Assembly: GCA_005502925.1 (NCBI GenBank)
Contig: SCPD01000022.1
Location: 1-64,000, forward strand
Origin: Rhizobiales bacterium Y(2018)
Lineage (GTDB): Bacteria; Pseudomonadota; Alphaproteobacteria; Rhizobiales; Aestuariivirgaceae
DNA length: 64,000 nt
Reading direction: 5' to 3'
Positions within the stretch are counted from its first letter, which is position 1. Each line of letters opens with the position of its first letter. Below, one piece after another: positions 42,810-51,428 of the stretch. The position numbers and the translations under genes are program-made. The notes beneath the pieces are model-generated. The model was not told where the DNA came from. It searched no databases and saw only the letters and a program-made list of their open reading frames with translations.

Positions 42810-43094
42810 TCATGGCGAAGCGCCGGAGATCGAGCTCGCCCTCGACCAGGCCGGGACGCGCGTGATGAAGTCCTGCATATGCGGCAAGGCGAAATGCGCC
42901 GCGAGATCGCCGGCCGAGCGCCAGTTTTCATAGACGCACCAGCTGTCGGGATCGTTAGCCGATCGGTGCAGGTCGTAATTGATGCAACCCGGTTCCTGGC
43001 GCGACGGCTCGACGAGAGCGAGAAGCCGCCGGCCCAGCTCTTCCGATTGCCGCGCTTTGGCGCGAATGAAGGCGATATTGGTCACGTTCGACAT
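42810..43094 (-). CDS. Antibiotic-biosynthesis (quinol) monooxygenase-like protein, apparent 3-prime frameshift
   Basis: A 94-aa ABM-fold protein: TNIAFIRAKARQSEELGRR, EPSRQEPGCINYDL, then SWCVYENWRSAGDLAAHF and PHMQDFI, the usual cofactor-free monooxygenase/dimeric ferredoxin-like fold. The ATG at 43094 follows CCAGGAG. The last residues (PAWSRASSISGASP) do not fit the family. In the neighbouring frame the same DNA reads GLVEGELDLRRFAMIS, the expected family C-terminus, and stops at 42781. A one-base deletion between 42849 and 42857, real or a sequencing error, would explain this. Confidence 0.8.
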   Translation of the reverse strand: MSNVTNIAFIRAKARQSEELGRRLLALVEPSRQEPGCINYDLHRSANDPDSWCVYENWRSAGDLAAHFALPHMQDFITRVPAWSRASSISGASP

Positions 43095-43107
43095 GGGTAT
43101 CTCCTGG

Positions 43108-43938
43108 TTATCCTGGGAAGTCGGTGCTGAGTGTGAGGCTTTCCCACCGCCTGATATCTTCATCGAAGCGGTCGAGGCGGGCCTTGGTGCGCGTCAACGC
43201 ATCACTGCCGAGCAGGAGGTTGAGCGGCGGTTCGTCGGCATCCACAGCTTCAATGATCGCCGTGGCGCCGCGGCGGGGATCGCCCAGCTGCCGGCCACTG
43301 CGGGTCAGAAGCCCATCGACCGCCCGGCCGCTGGTGGCGGCATAGTCATCGATGCTGTGCGCTGTCCGGCGCGCCGAATGAGCCGACAGGAACGCGGTGC
43401 GGAAGGCGCCGGGTTGCACCAGGCTGACCCAGATGCCAAAGGGCGCGACTTCCTGCGCCAGGCTGTGCGACATCGCATCGAGCGCCGCCTTGGTCGCCGC
43501 ATAGAGGCCGGCACCGGGAGTAGAGGCGATGGCCTGGACCGATGAAATATTGACGATATGCCCACTGTTCTGGGCACGCAGAAACGGCAAGGCCGCCTTG
43601 ATGAGGGCGAGCGGACCGAAGAAATTGACGGCGAAGACCTGCTTGACCTCGTCTTCGCTGGCGCTTTCGACGGAACCCAGCAATCCATAGCCGGCATTGT
43701 TGACGATGACGTCGAGCCGGCCATGGCGGCCGAAAGCTACTTCGACTTGCCTGGCAATCTGCCGCTCATCCGCCATTTCGAGCGGCAGGACGGTCAGGCT
43801 CTCGCATCCCAGTCCGGCGGGCGGCTCACCATTGCGCGTGGTGCCGATCACCAGATCGCCCCGGTCGAGCACCGCCTGGGCGAGCGCGTGGCCGAGGCCG
43901 CGCGAGATGCCCGTGATGAGCCAGATTTTCTGAGCCAT
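43108..43938 (-). CDS. SDR-family oxidoreductase
   Basis: A 276-aa SDR: TGISRGLGHALAQ near residue 10, NNAGYGLLGSVE near 80, NISSVQA with catalytic serine and YAATKAALD. The N-terminal MAQKIWLITGISRGLG and C-terminal extension (about 30 residues) place it with SDRs annotated as oxidoreductase/retinol dehydrogenase-like. First gene of the minus-strand run ending at 39851. Its ribosome site lies inside a predicted leader hairpin (43948-43991). Confidence 0.9.
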   Translation of the reverse strand: MAQKIWLITGISRGLGHALAQAVLDRGDLVIGTTRNGEPPAGLGCESLTVLPLEMADERQIARQVEVAFGRHGRLDVIVNNAGYGLLGSVESASEDEVKQVFAVNFFGPLALIKAALPFLRAQNSGHIVNISSVQAIASTPGAGLYAATKAALDAMSHSLAQEVAPFGIWVSLVQPGAFRTAFLSAHSARRTAHSIDDYAATSGRAVDGLLTRSGRQLGDPRRGATAIIEAVDADEPPLNLLLGSDALTRTKARLDRFDEDIRRWESLTLSTDFPG

Positions 43939-43947
43939 GGGATTGTC

Positions 43948-43991
43948 CCTTCGCTTGCGACGGAAACTTCTTCCGTCCTGTCGAAGGGAAA
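43948..43991 (-). promoter_or_regulatory. Leader hairpin that sequesters the SDR ribosome binding site
   Basis: Nested inverted repeats: outer arms TCCCTTCG and CGAAGGGA (43948-43955 and 43984-43991) and inner arms GACGGAA and TTCCGTC (43961-43967 and 43973-43979). On the minus-strand mRNA the outer 3-prime arm contains GAAGGGA, the ribosome site seven bases before the ATG at 43938. The rest of the gap 43939-44076 shows no gene. Confidence 0.55.
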
Positions 43992-44076
43992 ATTAAGCAG
44001 GCATGGCGCCGATGATAATCGGCGGAAATCCGGACGGGCTTTTCAGTCCAGCCACATAATCGCAGCGGCGGAGAGA

Positions 44077-44979
44077 TCAGGCTTTCACGGCATGCGCCTT
44101 GACGAAATCGATGAAGGCGCGCAAGGCCGGCGCCATCTGACGCTGCTGGGGATAACAGATATAGAAGCCTGGGAACGGCGCCGAAAAGTCCTCCAGCAAG
44201 GGAACTAATCGTCCCGCATCGATCAGCGGCCGCAATTCCTGCTCGACCCAGAAGCCGATGCCCATGCCCTCGAGCGCCGCATCGATGACCATCATATGCT
44301 CGCTGAGGATCAGCGGGCCATCGACCTCGACCTCGAACCAGCTGCCATCGGTGAAGAACTCCCAATTATAGGGCATCACCCGGCCGGGCCAGCGCCAGCG
44401 CAGGCACTTGTGCTGGAGCAGATCCTTCGGCGTCTCGGGGCGGCCATGGCGGGCGACATAATCGGGGGACGCGACGGCGATCTGGCGCATGTCGCCACCC
44501 AGACGGACGCCGACCATGTCCTTCTCGATCACCTCACCCAGGGTGAAGCCGACATCGAAGCCCCCGGCGACGAGATCGGTGATCGTGTCGTCGATGAGAA
44601 TATCGAGCTTGATGTCGGGATAGGCGCGGTGGAATTCGGCCAATATCGGCGCCACATGCCTCCTGAAAGCATGCCTGAGGCAACGGACCCGCACGATGCC
44701 CGCTGGATTCTCACGAAAATGCCCGACATCGGCGAGCGCCGCATCGAGCTCCGCCAAAGCCGGCCTGATACGCAGCAGCAAGCGCTCGCCGGCCTCGGTG
44801 AGCGCCACGCTGCGTGTCGTGCGGTGCAGCAGCCGCACGCCGAGGCGCTCCTCGAAGCTGCGGATGATCTGGCTGAGCGATGAGGGCGACAGGCCTAGCT
44901 GCTCGGCCGCCTTGGAGAAGCTGCCCTGCTCGGCGACCGCGACAAACGCACGAAGATCATTGTTACTATTGGCCCGCAT
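44077..44979 (-). CDS. LysR-family transcriptional regulator
   Basis: A 300-aa LysR protein: HTH about residues 16-38 (QGSFSKAAEQLGLSPSSLSQIIRSFEERLG), then HRTTRSVALTEAGERLL, the common continuation in this subgroup. It lies upstream of the 43938-39851 redox gene run on the same strand and divergent from an SDR gene at 45134. Regulation of both is inferred from position. Confidence 0.9.
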   Translation of the reverse strand: MRANSNNDLRAFVAVAEQGSFSKAAEQLGLSPSSLSQIIRSFEERLGVRLLHRTTRSVALTEAGERLLLRIRPALAELDAALADVGHFRENPAGIVRVRCLRHAFRRHVAPILAEFHRAYPDIKLDILIDDTITDLVAGGFDVGFTLGEVIEKDMVGVRLGGDMRQIAVASPDYVARHGRPETPKDLLQHKCLRWRWPGRVMPYNWEFFTDGSWFEVEVDGPLILSEHMMVIDAALEGMGIGFWVEQELRPLIDAGRLVPLLEDFSAPFPGFYICYPQQRQMAPALRAFIDFVKAHAVKA

Positions 44980-45133
44980 TCATCTTACCCGACCGACTAT
45001 GCCTTTATGTCTCTCAGCCTAAACAAGCCATTCGGCTTATAGCGGATTAATATCCAGAGCTCACCTCCTTAGCTTTGGCGTGTCCAAGGGGCGCCCGCCG
45101 GCACCCAATGCAACAACAGCCAAGGAGACGAAC

Positions 45134-45892
45134 ATGTCGAACGTCAATAGCGTGAATGAAGTGGAGGGCAAGGTTGCCATCGTGACGGGCGCCGCCAGCG
45201 GCATCGGCCGTGCCATCGCGGAACTTCTCCATGCCCGCGGCGCCAAGGTGGTGGCCGAGGACATCAATCCGGAAGTCGAGGCGCTGGCGAAGCCCGGCAT
45301 GGTGCCCTTCGTCGCCGATGTTTCGCGCGAAGACAGCGCGGTCAGGGCCGTGGCCCTGGCGCAGGAGAGCTTCGGCAAGCTCGACATATTGGTGAACAAT
45401 GCCGCGCGCATCATGAACAAGCTCGTGGTCGACATGACCCGCGCCGATTGGGAGGCGATCATGTCGGTGAATGTGACCGGCGCATTCCTGCATTCACGCG
45501 AGGCCATGAAGGCGATGATTCCGAACAAGTCAGGTGTGATCGTCAACATCGCCTCCTATGCCGCTTATTTCGCCTTCCCGGAAATATCGGCCTATACGGC
45601 GTCCAAGGGCGCGCTGGTGCAGCTCACCCGCACCTTGGCACTCGAGGCGATCGACCACGGCATTCGCGTCAATGCCATCGGCTCAGGCGATGTGGTCACC
45701 AATATCTGGGCCGGCAGGCTGGCGAATGGACCGGAATTCCTTGCCGATCACGGCCGCAAGGCGCCGATCGGGCGCGCCGCCGAAGCGCGGGAGATCGCCG
45801 AACTCGTGGCCTTCCTGGCCTCCGACCGGGCGAGCTTCATGGTCGGCGCGGTCGTCATGGCCGATGGCGGCATGAGCGTGAAGATCGGCTAG
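45134..45892 (+). CDS. SDR-family oxidoreductase
   Basis: A 252-aa classical SDR: TGAASGIG near residue 19, NNAARIMN (variant of NNAG) near 93, NIASYAAYF and YTASKGALV. C-terminal GAVVMADGGMS is the usual family ending. The ATG at 45134 follows AAGGAG. Monocistronic, divergent from the LysR gene, and followed by a perfect terminator hairpin. Confidence 0.9.
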   Translation: MSNVNSVNEVEGKVAIVTGAASGIGRAIAELLHARGAKVVAEDINPEVEALAKPGMVPFVADVSREDSAVRAVALAQESFGKLDILVNNAARIMNKLVVDMTRADWEAIMSVNVTGAFLHSREAMKAMIPNKSGVIVNIASYAAYFAFPEISAYTASKGALVQLTRTLALEAIDHGIRVNAIGSGDVVTNIWAGRLANGPEFLADHGRKAPIGRAAEAREIAELVAFLASDRASFMVGAVVMADGGMSVKIG

Positions 45893-45900
45893 TGAACCAG

Positions 45901-45930
45901 CGCCGGTAGTGGCTCCCGCCACTACCGGCG
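45901..45930. terminator. Terminator between convergent genes
   Basis: Perfect twelve-base arms CGCCGGTAGTGG (45901-45912) and CCACTACCGGCG (45919-45930), loop CTCCCG, between genes ending at 45892 and 45957. Confidence 0.8.
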
Positions 45931-45956
45931 GAAGCTGCATCAGATCCGTAATGTCA

Positions 45957-47165
45957 TCACTTCTCGCCTGTGGCGCTTCTGTCCAGAGCCCGCGCCTCGA
46001 TCCAGCCACTTACCCTGCCGGCATCCCGACGCAGCTCAGCGCGGCGAGTTTTGTCCCGCCATTTGGTGCCCTCCGCCCGACCGGGCGGCATCCTCTCGAG
46101 ATGTTGCTTCATCTCGTCATAAGAGAGGAAATACGACTCTACCCGCACCTGCTTCCTGACGAGCGCTTCCTCCCAGGATCTCTCCCGCCGCAGCCGTCGG
46201 CCTTCGATCGAGGTCACGATAAATCCAGCCGGGTCGTCGCAAGTACGCACGCAGACAATGGGGCGATGCCGGGCCGCGGCCGGCCAGAATTGTCGAAAGT
46301 CATTGGCCAGAAGTCCTTGGTAATTTCCATGTGCGTTTATGTCGGTGACATGCGCCTCCATGGCGAGGATGGTTGCAATGAGTCCGTATCGGCCGCCGGC
46401 CAGGACCAGGATATCACGACACACCACGATGTCTTCGGCGCAGATCAGCGGCAGGAAACCCTCGTCATAAAGCGGATCGAAACTTGCCTCGAAGCTGTAG
46501 GCATGTCCAACTTCGCCATATGAAGTACCATCAAGCACCCACACACATTTGCTTACACCCATCATGCCGACCGTCCGCGAGAGGACGGCAAATCGGCCAT
46601 CCCAATAGGCTGCCGCTTCGATTGTCTCGTAGGTACCGTGGTTAGGCAGTTTAATGCGTGATGGGCCTTGCGCCCCCGCATCCGTCAGCTCAAAGATCAG
46701 GAGCCATTTTGGCATCACGATATTGTCGAGGGCCAGCAGTCTGTCCTCTTGAATGGCAAGTGCGTCGATATCCTTTTCGCAAGGCAAGGTAAGCCAGGCC
46801 GCATTTCCGCGCGGCGGAGCTGCATCCTCGCAGGGCAAGGTCACCCAAGATGCATCGGCGTTCCAAGTGTCGGTTGCGAGCAGCGTCCTGCCGCCGGCCG
46901 CCACAAAGAGCCAGTTTCGCCAGACAACCAGATCAAAGGGACGCGATTTGGCTGGCAACGAAATCGACCAGTGCTTGCCGCTTTCGGGCTCAAAGAAATG
47001 AACCGCCGGATCTGGACGGCAAACAAAGATCAAGCACCCTTGATGCCTGATCGTTCTGGTGACCGCAGGTATGGCAAGGTCGACATGAGGTCGATAGCCG
47101 CCATCTCTTTCGACAAAACCAAAGGTTGAACTGCCCTGAGGTGCCAGAAATGCAACACGCTCCAT
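45957..47165 (-). CDS. Hypothetical protein, possible beta-propeller
   Basis: A 402-aa protein that I do not recognise. ATG at 47165 has AAAGGGAG eight bases upstream. The first 330 residues alternate short hydrophobic strands with aromatic turns (HFFEPESGKHWSISLP, LVVWRNWLFVAAGG, IQEDRLLALDN, YWDGRFAVLSRT), like repeated propeller blades. A short internal duplication reads WVTLPCEDAAPP and WLTLPCEKD. The last 70 residues are very charged (Arg/Glu/Lys). Base composition is visibly less GC-rich and codon choice differs from neighbours, which suggests recent transfer. No signal peptide. Confidence 0.7.
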   Translation of the reverse strand: MERVAFLAPQGSSTFGFVERDGGYRPHVDLAIPAVTRTIRHQGCLIFVCRPDPAVHFFEPESGKHWSISLPAKSRPFDLVVWRNWLFVAAGGRTLLATDTWNADASWVTLPCEDAAPPRGNAAWLTLPCEKDIDALAIQEDRLLALDNIVMPKWLLIFELTDAGAQGPSRIKLPNHGTYETIEAAAYWDGRFAVLSRTVGMMGVSKCVWVLDGTSYGEVGHAYSFEASFDPLYDEGFLPLICAEDIVVCRDILVLAGGRYGLIATILAMEAHVTDINAHGNYQGLLANDFRQFWPAAARHRPIVCVRTCDDPAGFIVTSIEGRRLRRERSWEEALVRKQVRVESYFLSYDEMKQHLERMPPGRAEGTKWRDKTRRAELRRDAGRVSGWIEARALDRSATGEK

Positions 47166-47213
47166 GAAATCGCTCCCTTTCCAGTCGAGCGATTCATAAT
47201 TGCCAAAACGGGC

Positions 47214-47233
47214 ATTGCAATAGGAATTGCAAT
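47214..47233. promoter_or_regulatory. Tandem ATTGCAAT palindromes
   Basis: Two perfect copies of the palindrome ATTGCAAT (47214-47221 and 47226-47233), twelve bases apart centre to centre, 49-68 bases upstream of the orphan gene start at 47165. Likely an operator for a dimeric regulator. This gap (47166-47260) is A/T-rich compared with the window. Confidence 0.45.
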
Positions 47234-47260
47234 CTTAAATTGATGTTACGACAAATTGTT

Positions 47261-48397
47261 TTACCGCCGGAACGCCTTGAGCCGGTCGATGCGCCGCTTC
47301 CCCTCAGCCGTCTCGCGCATGTCGAGAAAATCGGTGAAGGTGAAGACGCAGAGCCCGTCCGCCTCGCTTTTTTCGAGGCCGTCGACCATGGAAATGAACT
47401 CGTCGGTGGAGAGGTCCGTGGCGCGGCCACGGTTCGCATGCATGCCGTTCAGATAAAGCGCGCTGCCCTGGATGGTCGAGACCGTGGTCAATCCGCTGCG
47501 CCGTTTGACGTCATTGGCGATCTCGGCCGGCCATGTCGGCGGCCGCCTGAGGATCTGATGATAGGCCATGACCTCGAAGACATCGGCCACCTCTTTCAGC
47601 CGCGCCGGGCTCTGGCCGAAGACTTCTTCGACCACATTGTTGAAATCGGACAGGAAAAAGGGCAGCGTGTTGATGGCGATCTTGACGTCGGGCTTGATCG
47701 TCCGGAGTGCATCGCGGATGCGCCCGACTGCCGCGACCGTGACACCGCATTTCCAGTCGCGCCACGCGGCCTTGTGGTCTTTGACGATGAGCGCCGCCGC
47801 CGCGATCGGATCGTTGAGCGGCACATCGATGCCCGTCCCCGCGCGGAACCGCGCCAGCGTGCCTGAGCCGTAGCAATAATCCGGCATTTCGGCGCGCTTC
47901 ACATCGGGAAGCCAGATCTCCCAGAAACCCGGCCAGCGGATAAAGCCCAGATGCACGCCGTCCGGCTCGAGAATCCGTGTCGCATTTTCGAGCAACGCCA
48001 GCTTGTGGTCGATATTGGGCTTCCGGTCGGGCGGCAGGCCGATATACCAGTCGGTCTTGCCTTCGCGTTTGCCGAACTGGTCGATCGGCAGGAGATCCTG
48101 GTGGGCCGCGATGAAGTTCGGGTCGAAGCCGATATTGATGCTGGCGAAATAGGAAATGCCGCGTGCTTTCAGCGCATCGCGGAAGGCGCGGTCGTTCAGC
48201 GTCGCGAAACGCGCTTTTTCTTCCGCCGTCACCTCGCTTTCGATCGCGGTGTCCTGCATCGGCAGGATCTTGCTCTGCGCCATGACATAGGTGACGCCCA
48301 TGGCGCTGAGGATGTCGGCGGCTTGCTCCGGCTCGAGCCGATGGCGCAGATACCAGACATTGTCATAGATCTTCATTCCGACGCGCGGATCAAACAT
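47261..48397 (-). CDS. Putative TIM-barrel glycoside-hydrolase-like protein
   Basis: A 378-aa cytoplasmic protein from the ATG at 48397. It starts MKIYDNVWYLRHRL-like after MFDPRVG, and alternates strand motifs with helices: GVTYVMAQSKILP, ISYFASINIGFDPN, VHLGFIRWPGFWEIW, VKIAINTLPFFLSDF, FEVMAYHQILRRPPTWP and ADGLCVFTFTDFLD. This pattern resembles barrel glycosidases/deacetylases, but no catalytic pair can be assigned with confidence. It follows a ribose-type ABC importer on the same strand, so a carbohydrate or cyclitol substrate is likely. No function should be named from sequence alone. Confidence 0.65.
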   Translation of the reverse strand: MFDPRVGMKIYDNVWYLRHRLEPEQAADILSAMGVTYVMAQSKILPMQDTAIESEVTAEEKARFATLNDRAFRDALKARGISYFASINIGFDPNFIAAHQDLLPIDQFGKREGKTDWYIGLPPDRKPNIDHKLALLENATRILEPDGVHLGFIRWPGFWEIWLPDVKRAEMPDYCYGSGTLARFRAGTGIDVPLNDPIAAAALIVKDHKAAWRDWKCGVTVAAVGRIRDALRTIKPDVKIAINTLPFFLSDFNNVVEEVFGQSPARLKEVADVFEVMAYHQILRRPPTWPAEIANDVKRRSGLTTVSTIQGSALYLNGMHANRGRATDLSTDEFISMVDGLEKSEADGLCVFTFTDFLDMRETAEGKRRIDRLKAFRR

Positions 48398-48429
48398 GGA
48401 CTCGAGACCTTCAGAAAACGAGGAAATAT

Positions 48430-48453
48430 GCCGGCCGGGATGAACCGGCCGGC
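48430..48453 (-). terminator. Hairpin downstream of the ribose-type SBP gene
   Basis: Nine-base arms GCCGGCCGG (48430-48438) and CCGGCCGGC (48445-48453) with loop GATGAA, between the SBP gene and the TIM-barrel gene. No T-run; probably an attenuator or mRNA stabiliser. Confidence 0.6.
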
Positions 48454-48525
48454 CGTCGCGCGGGAGGCCCGGCGGAGATGTACCCCCACTCTCCACCAGG
48501 CGTCGCGCGACTTATTTGAGTTATT

Positions 48526-49482
48526 TCACCACTCGCCCTTGAACTCATTCACATTGGCGGAAGTGATTTTCGGCATCGGGATGATGTTGCGCTTTTCGGC
48601 GAGCTTCTCGCCCTTGGCGAGCTTCACCGCGAAATCGAGCGCCTGCTTGGCGTCGGTCGTCGGCGACTGGTCCATCGTGCCATACATCAGCCCGTCGCGG
48701 ATCGCCTTCAGCCCGTTGATCGTGCCGCCGGTGCCGACGACCTTGATGTCGCCACGGCCGGCCGCCTTGAAGACCTCGGCCGCCGCCGCGCCCGTATTGT
48801 CGTCCTGCGCGAAGACGCCCTTGAGCTGGTCGCCATGCGCGGTGAGGAAGGCCTGCGCCACGTCCTTCGCCTTGACCGGATTCCAGTCGGCCGTCTGCGA
48901 GCCGATGATGGTGATCTTGGAATTGAGCTTGGCGAGACCGTCCTTCAGGCCTTGCGTGCGCAACAACGTGGTGCTCTGGCCGGGCGAGCCTTCGATGATG
49001 GCGATGGCGCCTTCACCTTTCAGCGCGTCGTTCAAAAGCTCCGCCGCGATCACGCCTTGCACATAATCATCGGGACCCGAATAGCCGGCGAGCAGCTTCT
49101 GGCCTGCTTCCGACGGCTCGTTCGACACGGCAAGGATCGGGATGCCGGCATCGGCCGCTTTTTTCAGCGCCGGAACCACCGCATTGCCGTCGAGCGAGGT
49201 GACGAGCAGCACATTCACTTTGCGGTTGACGAGCGTCGCGATATCGCTGCTCTGCTTGGCGATGTCGCCATCGGCGCTGAGCGTCACCACTTCGACGCCC
49301 TCCATGCCCTTGCCCGCGGCTTCGAGGGCATTGGTCACGGCGGCGATGTAAGGCCAGCCGAGATTGGGCTGCGAATGGCCGATTACGATCTTCTCCGCCG
49401 CGGCGGCATAGGACGTGGCGGCCATGAAGGAAGCGAAGGCCGCGACCGCGACCCGTCTTGAGATTTTCAAACTGACTGACAT
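48526..49482 (-). CDS. Sugar ABC importer solute-binding protein (RbsB/XylF type)
   Basis: A 318-aa periplasmic receptor. ATG at 49482 with GGAGAGGAAAG upstream; signal peptide residues 1-28 (VAVAAFASFMAATSYAAAAEKI). Peripla_BP_4 features: VIGHSQPNLGWPYIAAV, VLLVTSLDGNAVVPALKKAADAGIPILAVSN, GEGAIAIIEGSPGQSTTLLRTQGLKDGL and VFAQDDNTGAAAAEVFKAAG. Ligand is expected to be a sugar or polyol but is not identifiable. It is the fourth gene after the ATPase and two permeases. Confidence 0.92.
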   Translation of the reverse strand: MSVSLKISRRVAVAAFASFMAATSYAAAAEKIVIGHSQPNLGWPYIAAVTNALEAAGKGMEGVEVVTLSADGDIAKQSSDIATLVNRKVNVLLVTSLDGNAVVPALKKAADAGIPILAVSNEPSEAGQKLLAGYSGPDDYVQGVIAAELLNDALKGEGAIAIIEGSPGQSTTLLRTQGLKDGLAKLNSKITIIGSQTADWNPVKAKDVAQAFLTAHGDQLKGVFAQDDNTGAAAAEVFKAAGRGDIKVVGTGGTINGLKAIRDGLMYGTMDQSPTTDAKQALDFAVKLAKGEKLAEKRNIIPMPKITSANVNEFKGEW

Positions 49483-49512
49483 GAATCTTTCCTCTCCAAA
49501 CAAGTTTACACT

Positions 49513-49528
49513 GGCCGGTTCGCCGGCC
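49513..49528 (-). terminator. Small hairpin between permease and SBP genes
   Basis: Arms GGCCGG (49513-49518) and CCGGCC (49523-49528) around a TTCG loop (CGAA on the minus-strand mRNA), in the 66-base gap upstream of the SBP gene. With the downstream hairpin it brackets the SBP message. Confidence 0.45.
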
Positions 49529-49548
49529 GCGGCGGCTTCTTTTCTTTC

Positions 49549-50478
49549 TCAACGCGGCCGCGCGCGCTGCAGCAGGCCTTCCACCACGACCAGGGCGAAC
49601 AGCAGCCCGCCGATGGTCATGCGTTGGTAGTAGGAAGGCACACCAAGAAGGTTCATGACGTTGATGAGACAGCCGACGAAGAGAAGGCCGCACAAAGCGC
49701 CCATGATCGAGCCCTCGCCGCCGCGCAACGAGGCGCCACCGATGAGAGCGGCGGCCGCGGCGGTGAGCGGGGTCATCTCGCCGACGATCGGCGATCCGGT
49801 GCCGAGCCGAGCCGCGAGCAGCAGGCCGGCAAAGGCCGCGAGCGCGCCGCTTAGCATGTAGCATTCGATCTTGAGACGGTTGACCTTGAGCCCGGTCATC
49901 TGCGCGGCGCGCTCATCGGCGCCCACCGCATAAGCATGCCGGCCCCAGGGCCGGTGATAGAGCAGCACATGGGCGGCGAGCATGACGACGATCATGATGA
50001 GGAAGGCGTAAGGCAAGGGATCGCCTTGGCCGAGCGCCAAGAAGGTATCGTCGAGGCCGACGACGGGGCGCGTGTCGGTGTAAGCGAGCGTGGCGCCGCG
50101 CACCATCACCATCATGGCGAGCGTGGCGATGAAGGGATTGATGCGGAGCCGGGTGACGAGCGTGCCGCTCAAGAAGCCGGAGATGCCGCCCGCGATCAGA
50201 GCGCCCAATGCGGCCGGCACGATACCGAAAGGCAACAGCACCACCGCGGTGACGCCGCCCATCGCCATCACCGCACCGACCGAGAGATCGAAGCCACCGG
50301 CGATCATCACGATGGTCATGCCGGCGACGATGAGGCCGTCTGTCGAGATCGATTCGGCGAGCGTGCGCAGATTGCCGAGCGACCAGAAGCCGTCGACAAA
50401 CGTGGCGAGCAGCAGAAGCGGAATGAGCGGCGGCTTGACGAACAGCCGGAGCGTCAGCGGAGAGAGCGTGACCTGCAT
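49549..50478 (-). CDS. Sugar ABC importer permease (RbsC family)
   Basis: A 309-aa permease with about nine membrane helices and the RbsC signature AGGFDLSVGAVMAMGG near residue 65, then TRLRINPFIATLAMMVMVRG and a late GGASLRGGEGSI. Two bases after the previous permease stop. With its neighbour it forms a heterodimeric channel; most ribose-type systems use one permease. Confidence 0.92.
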   Translation of the reverse strand: MQVTLSPLTLRLFVKPPLIPLLLLATFVDGFWSLGNLRTLAESISTDGLIVAGMTIVMIAGGFDLSVGAVMAMGGVTAVVLLPFGIVPAALGALIAGGISGFLSGTLVTRLRINPFIATLAMMVMVRGATLAYTDTRPVVGLDDTFLALGQGDPLPYAFLIMIVVMLAAHVLLYHRPWGRHAYAVGADERAAQMTGLKVNRLKIECYMLSGALAAFAGLLLAARLGTGSPIVGEMTPLTAAAAALIGGASLRGGEGSIMGALCGLLFVGCLINVMNLLGVPSYYQRMTIGGLLFALVVVEGLLQRARPR

Positions 50479-50480
50479 GA

Positions 50481-51428
50481 TCAGCTCCGCGCCCTTTGCC
50501 AGGAATAGAAGGCGACGGCGGCGGTGAGCACGACGCCCTGGACCAGGAGCTGCACCGGATATTGGTAGTTGAGGATGGTCATCACATTGGTGATGACGGC
50601 GATGACCCAGATGGCGGCGGCGGTGTCGGCGGGCCGGCCGACGCCGCCGGTGAGACTGGTGCCGCCGAGTACGGCGGCGGTCAGCGCCGGGAATTCATAG
50701 CCGCGGATGGCGGTCGGATCGAGATTGCCGACGAGCGAGGCGATGAGGACGCCGGCAAGTGCCGCCAGCATGCCCGATATCACATAGGTGGCGATGCCGG
50801 TGCGCACCACCTTGACGCCGGCGCGCCGCGCCGCCTCGATGTCGCCGCCCAGTGCATAGACATGGCGGCCGAAGACGGTGCTGCTCATCATGACGGAGAG
50901 CGCAATGACAAGACCGAGGAAGATGTAGACCGAATAGGGAATGCCGAGGAGCCGCGCCCGCGACAGCGAAACGAAGATCTCGCTCATATTGTCGGCGCGC
51001 ACATGCTGGCCCGAGACGAGCGCCAGCACCGCGCCGATGACCAGGAACTGCATGCCGATGGTGGCGACGATGGAATTGGCGCCGGCGCGATAGACGGCGA
51101 GCCCGTTGACGAGGCCGATCATGCCGCCGAGGGCGACCGGCAGCAGGATGGCGAGAGCCGTGCTGGTACCATCGGCCGGATTGAGCAGCAGCGCCATGAC
51201 CGCGGCCATCATCACCGTGGCGCCGGTCGACAGATCGAACTGCCCCCCGATGAGCACGATGGTCATGCCGAGCGCCACGATGCCGGTGATGACGCCCTGC
51301 TGCAGCACCGCGGCGATATTGGCCGGCGACAGGAACGGCCCCGACAGCAGCGACGCGCCGATTACCAGAACCAGCAGCACCGGCCAGATCGGTGTGACGA
51401 AGCGCCATGGGGTGGACGCGGCCGTCAT
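50481..51428 (-). CDS. Sugar ABC importer permease (RbsC family)
   Basis: A 315-aa permease, partner of the next one. RbsC signature GGQFDLSTGATVMMAAV near residue 62, YRAGANSIVATIGMQFLV near 120 and GGTSLTGGVG near 255. Overlaps the ATPase gene by 4 bases. Two unequal permeases in one importer suggest a non-ribose polyol or autoinducer-type substrate. Confidence 0.92.
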   Translation of the reverse strand: MTAASTPWRFVTPIWPVLLVLVIGASLLSGPFLSPANIAAVLQQGVITGIVALGMTIVLIGGQFDLSTGATVMMAAVMALLLNPADGTSTALAILLPVALGGMIGLVNGLAVYRAGANSIVATIGMQFLVIGAVLALVSGQHVRADNMSEIFVSLSRARLLGIPYSVYIFLGLVIALSVMMSSTVFGRHVYALGGDIEAARRAGVKVVRTGIATYVISGMLAALAGVLIASLVGNLDPTAIRGYEFPALTAAVLGGTSLTGGVGRPADTAAAIWVIAVITNVMTILNYQYPVQLLVQGVVLTAAVAFYSWQRARS

